Source: Candidula unifasciata (taxonomy: Eukaryota > Mollusca > Gastropoda > Stylommatophora > Geomitridae). Taken from it: a stretch of 64,000 bases of DNA. A program made the translations under genes and the position numbers. Location: assembly GCA_905116865.2 (NCBI GenBank), contig CAJHNH020001136.1, positions 541,501 through 605,500 of the forward strand, read 5' to 3'. Below, piece by piece: positions 57,279 through 64,000 of this stretch. The notes under the pieces were generated by a model that was given only the letters and a program-made list of their open reading frames with translations, was not told where the DNA came from and did no database searches. Position 1 is the first letter of the stretch. The number at the start of each line of letters is the position of its first letter.

Positions 57279-57411
57279 TTATACATACAATATAAATGAG
57301 ATAGAAAAAGCTTGTATACAAGGTAAATAAAAAGAAATCTAATAGTAGAAAACGTTTTTTTAAACTACTTATTTTTATTTTTAACATCTGTTGCCACTAA
57401 ACAATTCAGGG

Positions 57412-57695
57412 AGCTGCGTTAGCGCAGTCGATAGGAGGCTCGCTTTTAAATCCAGCTGCGACTCCACGGTTGGTGTTCGAAACCGGGCGGTCCCCAGGGT
57501 TCACCCAGCCTCTAGGAAATGAGTACCAGGGTGACACTCTGGGTAAATGCAGGAACTTTGCTGTAGCTACAGAGTTGCGTGCGGACGGCGACACAGACGG
57601 ACAGTTTCTTTTCAGCTGTCCGTACTGGTGGCAGAGCACTTATAGTTTATAACTGTGTGCAGTGACGCTGGTTGACATCTCCCGACTTTACCTTT
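57412..57695 (+). mobile_element. tRNA-headed SINE-O
   Basis: Head 'ggagctgcgttagcgcagtcg' (A-box TAGCGCAGTCGATAGG) and 'ttggtgttcgaaaccgggcg' (B-box GTTCGAAACC), then a 200-bp body ending 'ctcccgactttaccttta'. It could pass for a tRNA at first sight, but the stems do not close and the body continues. Confidence 0.78.
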
Positions 57696-57899
57696 ACTAA
57701 ACAATAGCTACAACAGACCACTGATTCTACTACAATTACTAACACAACGGCTACAATAACCACTAAACATTGTTCATTTAAAGATCATCTTTATAGCAAT
57801 TCGGACATGATCATACGAGCTCCGATATCTTCCCGGGTATGTCTCCGGATGTTTTTAGGTTAACTCTGATTCTACCACAAAGCAAGACCTACCAGACAC

Positions 57900-58712
<813 letters not shown>

Positions 58713-58744
58713 AAGCAACAAATAACAAAGACCACAAATAACAA

Positions 58745-58995
58745 CAACTACTATCCTTTCCCGGAAGCTGAAATATTTTGGTCATATCAAGCGCCACGTC
58801 GGATTGGAAAACATTATAGCAGAAGGCATGGTACCAGGAAGGAGGGGCAGGGGCCGACCGACACGAAGATGGGCACAGGATATAAGTGACTCCTTGAGTG
58901 TGAAAGTTCATGAGGCGGGAGAACTGGCAAGAGACCGAGTTTCTTTCAGGCAGACTGTGATGAGAGCGACTTTCTGCAAAGGACCTGCTACATGA
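58745..58995 (+). pseudogene. LINE-C C-terminus, open to its stop
   Basis: Plus strand reads RKLKYFGHIKRHVGLENIIA, EGMVPGRRGRGRPTRRWAQD, ISDSLSVKVHEAGELARDRV and SFRQTVMRATFCKGPAT then stop. This gives the correct coding sense of LINE-C. Its 3' end 'aaaggacctgctacatgatg' is the seed of the satellite at 661-1594. Confidence 0.85.
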
Positions 58996-59760
58996 TGACT
59001 GCTAACGCTACTTTTGCTGCTTCTATAACTACCACTAAACAGAATCTACAAAAAGACCGTCAATAGCTACAACAACTGCTACTGCTGGTCCAAAAGTCTT
59101 GGATTAGAATCAACATCAAGGCAGATTTTATAATTCACTGACGATTCGCAGAGTGACTAATTTTCACAGGAAACCAGAGAACTCCACGAGAAGACGATCA
59201 GCGTAATGTTTACCATTTTTCAGTGGCGAAACAAGGTCAGGTGACGCCTTGTGCAGAACATTTCCCGTCACCCCCGCCCCCTACACACAAACACATTCGC
59301 ACGCGCGCGCGCGCACACACACACACGCACGCAAAAACACGCGCACACACAAGGCTGCTTCGCAAAGTTCCCTAAATAGTCGATTAATATTTAAATTAGT
59401 AATTATTAAGATTTTAGTTTTATAAAATTATAGTTACCTTGCTGTCATGACCTTCATATTTATTCTCAAACAGACGTTACGTAATGTTTCTTTGTGTCTT
59501 GAGCGCCTAGCATCGTCATAGTTGAAAATGTCCTTGACTGAGCAAAGCACAAATGCCAAATGTTGTGTTTTGCTTGAGAATTCACCATCAGTAAGTTTCG
59601 TGTGCTCAACAGAGCACTCGGTCAAGGCCGAACAGTTAACAAGGAAATGCGCGTTGATATCCGTCGTCCGTCTAAAGTGATGCAACAAGAGGGAAACGCA
59701 GTAAACAAAACAAAAAAACAAAAAAACAAGTTGGTTTCTGCTGCATCATAATGCGCGATC
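58996..59760. other. Spacer with alternating CA/CG
   Basis: (CA/CG)n at 59290-59350, a potential Z-DNA tract. An open minus-strand frame at 59434-59721 has no recognised domain. Confidence 0.5.
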
Positions 59761-60005
59761 ACTCGATCCCTCAAAAGGAGTTGCGTGGTCTCGAGGCTAG
59801 AGATTCCGGGTTCAATCCCTGGTGAGGGTTATGATTTTTTCACGTGGACTTGGACTTCTAGTAATTTCCCATGGTCTCTGGGTAGCGAGATCGGACGCCC
59901 GTGTGCATTGTTGTGCACGTAAAAAATCCCTTGGCAGTTGGAAATCAAAAAGAGTTGACTAATGGCGCCGTCTAGGCAAAATTTAGAGTTCAAATAATAT
60001 ACCTA
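59761..60005 (+). mobile_element. tRNA-headed SINE-P
   Basis: 'ggagttgcgtggtctcgagg' and 'ttccgggttcaatccctggt' (B-box GGTTCAATCCC), then a body with 'gtgcattgttgtgcacgtaa'. Confidence 0.7.
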
Positions 60006-60184
60006 AAGTATTTCAGGATCCTCGCCGATGCTACAGAGCCCGTGCACTGTGCTGAGCTTCTTCGGACTCAGACTTGAGTTGGAAAAAGAACGGAGCACTT
60101 ACGGAACACCTGTGTACCGTGATGTTGATCCGTTTAAATGTCAAACTTCGACCCCTCTGGTAAAGCAGTGCCTCGCAACGCCTG

Positions 60185-60425
60185 TTATGTTAGTTAGTTG
60201 CGTATCCTTTACAGGACGTTGCAGAACCAACCCCATCAGCCACTGGCTGTTGTCTGGTTTCTCTAGGCAAATTTACGTCCAGTAGTTTGCCATTTCTTAC
60301 TGGACGGTCGGCCCCCTGATACCACTGTCGAAACCAACGCAAGGCGCAATACCGCAGCTGGAATCGAACCCGGCACCCCGGCATTACAAAGAGTTCGCAT
60401 CGACTTAGCCACAGAGCCGACACGC
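60185..60425 (-). mobile_element. tRNA-headed SINE-Q
   Basis: Minus strand GGCTCTGTGGCTAAGTCGAT (A-box) and GCCGGGTTCGATTCCAGC (near-perfect B-box), then an unrelated body to 60185. Confidence 0.75.
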
Positions 60426-60659
60426 ATATTATGACTGTCTTTAAATATTCTCTATATTCCCCTGACCTGACCCCAGCTGTTTCTTTTTCTCTCGTCTACG
60501 AATCAGCACTGAATGGGCAGCAATTGATGGATACTGAAGATGTGATTGTCAGTGCCACAAAGCAGCTGAAAAATGTGTCAAAGAACGGGTTCTAGGAATT
60601 TTCCAACAACTATAAAGACGTTTTTAAAAGTGTGCGTAGCTGCCGAAGGGAACTATGTT

Positions 60660-61290
60660 GAAGGAAATGTAAGTAAAGGACCCTTTTTCGTGCCGTCAAA
60701 AATAGACCTATATTTTATAGACCTATCATGGTATCCCCGTTTGTACATCACCAGTTGTAGGTCAACTCCATTGATAAGTTGGTGGGACTAGTCTACCGTG
60801 GTCGAGGTTATGGGTGTCACAGTCTGTGGTTGTCTGGTATTAACGTTTTCATTTCAGAGAAAGAGACGGCCTGTGACATAGATTTTGTCACTCTCTAGGG
60901 GAGTTGTGTGTTAGACCCAGTATCTAAATGTTTTAGAAGTGTTAAAAGCTCTGGCATGGTGAAATATTCAAAACGCGGTATGAGCGCGAGTGCGGAATAT
61001 CGCCGTGATCTTGTGTGATAGTCGCAATCGCTCGAGGCCGACCTATCAGAGTGAGGTGATCAGTAGGTCGTCCAATCAGAAGCGAGCTAGTGTGTAGCAG
61101 TGTGCAAATGGGGAGACCAGCCTAAAAAAAAAAAACTAGGGACTGTACCTGGTACCTACTCAAGGCTGGGTCGACCTAAGAGCCAAGGTTATTTCTGCAC
61201 ACAAAACAATCGGGTTACGCCAGGACTCGAACCTACGACCTGCTTATACATAAGCGAGCGTCTAGCCGCCACACCGGGCTGAAGTTAACG
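60660..61290 (-). mobile_element. SINE-A fragments
   Basis: 60660-60780 is the 'aagtaaaggaccctttttcg' end. 61135-61285 is the tRNA-like end ('ccaggactcgaacctacgac', 'gcgtctagccgccacaccgg'). The DNA between them (60790-61130) is not recognised and may be an insertion. Confidence 0.65.
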
Positions 61291-61364
61291 TAGTAGGCAT
61301 AATTTCTTTCTTGCTTATTTTTTATACCATAAACAGATTCTGTGAACTTTTCGATAGATGTTAA

Positions 61365-61790
61365 ATGTTGAATTAAGAATCGACATCACAGCTCTCAGGA
61401 CACTCCCATAAGCACCCCGTCCCCATCTTCAGCAGCAAGCGACGAATTCCAATTCCGATGGTCCCAATACCGCCTTCCCCTTTCCTTGAGTAATGAGCGT
61501 CGGCCAGACCCCATGGTATCTCTCTGTAGTGCCATTCTCTTCAGACCGTATGATCTATTTGTGCATCCGCTCTGTTCACTCGCTCCAAAAGGGCCATCAT
61601 AACATCTAGCTTGCCCTACAGTTCACTACAAAGTGGTGCAGAACCTGCTAGTAAATCTGCCTGCTTTTTTTTCAACACACCGGCATCACCTGGAGAAAAA
61701 TACTCAAAGGACGCTAACTACCCGGGACATCTAAAATGATGATGGCCAATCTGCACTTTGCATGCCTGTCTCCGCCTTTTTCAACACGCT
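61365..61790 (-). pseudogene. LINE-E RNase-H 3' end, decayed
   Basis: Reverse copy starting 'tgttgaattaagaatcgaca' with 'ctcaggacactcccataagc'. Many indels. Confidence 0.7.
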
Positions 61791-62159
61791 CTTAAACTAG
61801 ACATTGTGATATCATATGCCAGAGATTTTGTTGCACGAAGCTATGTACATTTGCTTTTTGTTGTTGCTATGAACCCCCATGCACTTTGTCTGCCCCTCAA
61901 TACAGAGCCATCTGTGTACATAATCACATCACCCACTAAGTGCCATTTGGTAAGCAGAAATATGGGTATAGCACCATATGCCTGCTGTGCCATGGACATG
62001 AAAAGGGTCCATGACTTTCAACTTTTAAAAATAGTGTTTTGTGCATTGGAAAACAAGATAGGTCTCATGCACAGTCATTCAGAACTAAAGTTTTCATTTA
62101 TACTAAAACAGTCTTTTTTCTTTCTTTTCTTTTCTTTTCCTTTTGTCAAAGGCCTTGTG

Positions 62160-62390
62160 TGAGAACGTGAACAATTCAGTGGAGCACATAAATCCTTAGT
62201 CTGGAGAGAATGATGTAGTGGGGAGTGACTAGGGAATCTGGTACTCCACGCTCAGAGGAAAGGCAAGATGGACATACAGCCAGAATGCTACTGGCACCAT
62301 TAGTGTTGGAACTTGGCCCTGGCTGCTGAAGATGGGGATAGAGCATTTATGGGAATGCCTTGAGTGCTGTGATGTCGATTTTTGACTGAA
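62160..62390 (+). pseudogene. LINE-E 3' end, decayed
   Basis: 'ctggctgctgaagatgggga', 'gagcatttatgggaatgcct' and 'gtgctgtgatgtcgattttt' in plus sense. Confidence 0.65.
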
Positions 62391-63029
62391 AAACTCTTTT
62401 CTTTCAATCATATTCTTCTCTGGGCGGCAAAACGTAACAGGTCAACAACTGAAAAGTACACATGATCAGTGTAATGTTGACAATATCCAGTGAAGAGGCA
62501 AGGTTTTCTTCTAACTGCACCACTCAGATGAGGAAGAAAATCAACATACATTTCCTTGTTAACTGTTCAGTCTTGACCATATGCTTTGTTAAGAAAACTG
62601 TCTGTCTTTCAGAGTGAATTCTCAAGCAAACCACAACATCTGACTCTTTTAAAAAGTGTTTAAAAAAAACAACTGGAAAACAATTCAGGTCTTCTATACC
62701 TTCATTCAAAACTAGTATTCATTTATCCTAAAACTGTCTTTTGTTCTTTCTTTTCTTTTGTCCATATTCTGCTCTGTGCTGCTAGGCGTCACAGGTTGTC
62801 GTATCCGAGCTTGGGCATGCTCGGTTGCCTGGTATGCTGTGGAGTCTGAAGGTATCAGTGACTCCTTCAATGCATCATCTTCTTGGTCCTCCCCTACCTC
62901 TCTATATTTTCTATTTTAATTTTCTTTTAATGCTTTCGTTTCTGATATCTTTAAAAAAAATGAATTTTAGGTACTTATCACAAACATGCCCTCATGACAA
63001 CGTAGCAGGAGAGCTCTTTCCCCTCCCGT

Positions 63030-63227
63030 TCACTCCTTAGCTGTTCCTACTGCCCATTGTAGGGGGTGTCATGTATTCCTTATTTTTAAAAAGGTTTTTA
63101 ACCACTCTCTTTCCTCTTGTTATCACCGCTCATCTGCTAGATTATTCACACTTGTTGCTACTTGTGTGACGGTTTGTAGGTTTTGAAACTGGCATGTTTT
63201 TGTATTTCTGCGTTTCTTATTTTTAAT

Positions 63228-63266
<39 letters not shown>

Positions 63267-63310
63267 GTTTGGAGCCACTGCCAAGAACTTAGAAATACAA
63301 AAACACATCC
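63030..63310. mobile_element. Repeat G with a G38 tract
   Basis: Parallel to 55230-55480. The G-rich centre here is a run of 38 G (63228-63265). Confidence 0.75.
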
Positions 63311-63535
63311 CAGTTGCGATACCTCCAACAAACATTACAAACATTATGAAGCTATCTCATAACACCCCTATAAGATAGGACAGGTGTGGGAACAGCCACA
63401 GCAGGAATGGGAGGAAAAGGAACACTGTTGCTATGGTTAATTATAAGCATTGTTGCAATAGTTCTTGGTAATTTCTTCATTTATCACATGATTTTTTTCT
63501 GAACAGTTCTTACTGCTTGTATTTACCACTTTTTA

Positions 63536-63606
63536 GACGAGAGACCGAGTGTCTTTCAGGTGGACTGTGACAACAGCAATGTTCTGCAAAGGGCCTGCCA
63601 CATGAT
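63536..63606 (+). mobile_element. LINE-C 3' terminus
   Basis: 'gagagaccgagtgtctttcagg' to 'aaagggcctgccacatgatg', the last ~70 bp of LINE-C. Confidence 0.7.
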
Positions 63607-63654
63607 GGTGCAGATGTAGGAAGGGAAAATTCTCAAGTCTTGAGCCTGAGGATT

Positions 63655-63777
63655 AAGGGCTACATAGCTGGTGCAGTTACCACAGACTGAGTAGAAAAAC
63701 TTCCATCCCCATAACGAGGATTTAGCAGGGCCTCTCGTATGAGAGCCAAGCCATCTTACCACTTGGCCAGCTGCTCT
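63655..63777 (-). mobile_element. tRNA-like SINE head
   Basis: The minus strand begins GAGCAGCTGGCCAAGTGGTA (A-box-like), but the B-box is degenerate. Confidence 0.45.
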
Positions 63778-63795
63778 TCTTTTTCATTTCTATAC

Positions 63796-63978
63796 CTGGG
63801 CTATTCAACTAAATGTACTCAGAGGCCACAATTCTGATAATGAAGATCATCATGAGCCAGAGGTGTGAGCTCCAACACAGAAGGATCGTTAATGCAATGT
63901 AAGTGGCAACGAGCAGCGGGCCACTTGCTAGGCCTCTGCAGACCACATTTGGCCCCAGCCGCCAGTTGAAGAGCTCTG
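63796..63978. mobile_element. hAT-like MITE
   Basis: Same family as 24238-24350 and 16121-16305. Ends 'ctgggctattcaact' and 'agttgaagagctctg'. Flanks TTCTATAC / ATTTATAC agree at 6 of 8 positions. Confidence 0.65.
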
Positions 63979-64000
63979 ATTTATACTAAAGTGTTATAAA

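Noticed and set aside
57412..57490. Candidate functional tRNA gene
   Set aside because: A and B boxes are present, but stems do not close and the unit continues as a SINE with a second copy nearby. The same reasoning applies to 26421-26517, 60350-60425 and 35280-35350.
59434..59721. Minus-strand frame containing RHKETLRNVCLR followed by a possible donor, considered as the first exon of the phospho-lyase
   Set aside because: The spacing to KSC did not fit the family, and a much better start exon (MPEKSEVSYRQTLQMRKSFVG) exists at 37921-37860 with a correct phase.

Overview
This is nuclear DNA from an animal, most likely a mollusc and plausibly a gastropod. It is AT-rich, has spliceosomal introns, and is crowded with LINE 3' ends, tRNA-headed SINEs, hAT-type and pogo-type MITEs and simple-sequence arrays. 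No rRNA, functional tRNA gene, CRISPR array or operon is present. The mollusc assignment is inference: it rests on the overall repeat style and on a SPIN-like hAT element, a family reported in vertebrates, a triatomine bug and a pond snail.

The one host gene I could assemble lies on the minus strand from 37921 (ATG) to 4516 (stop). I placed 13 coding exons by protein similarity, AG/GT splice boundaries and strict phase matching. Joined, they give one open frame of about 495 codons. The product is a class-III PLP-dependent phospho-lyase of the ETNPPL/PHYKPL family (ethanolamine-phosphate or 5-phosphohydroxylysine phospho-lyase). A 5' non-coding exon probably lies to the right of 37950. The introns (about 1.2 to 5 kb) hold most of the repeats in 4.7-37.8 kb.

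Two exons of this gene, E7 (19139-19221) and E11 (10053-10142), end inside tandem minisatellites whose every unit repeats the last 17-18 exon bases plus the 5' splice site (57-bp and 23-bp units). The 57-bp array is a multiple of three and stays open for several units. The 23-bp array runs straight into a stop. This is the most unusual observation in the window.

Right of the gene (38-64 kb) the DNA is almost entirely repeats. There are two LINE reverse transcriptases joined head-to-tail in one 498-codon ORF (43.7-46.0 kb). A hAT-like element with recognisable ends (46054-47232) carries a LINE fragment. A 5'-truncated RT/RNase-H LINE (49609-51946) is flanked by a perfect 13-bp target-site duplication. 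Long microsatellites follow ((TAAC)n, (TTC)n, (CTA)n, (AT)n, (ACAT)n) and several SINE families.

Repeat names used below are local. SINE-A: tRNA head, ends in 'aaaggaccctttt'. SINE-B: ends in GAAGAAG. SINE-F: 'gaagccccaccctggc'. LINE-C, D, E, I, J, K: LINE 3' ends recognised by recurring protein-coding tails; LINE-E also has RNase H.
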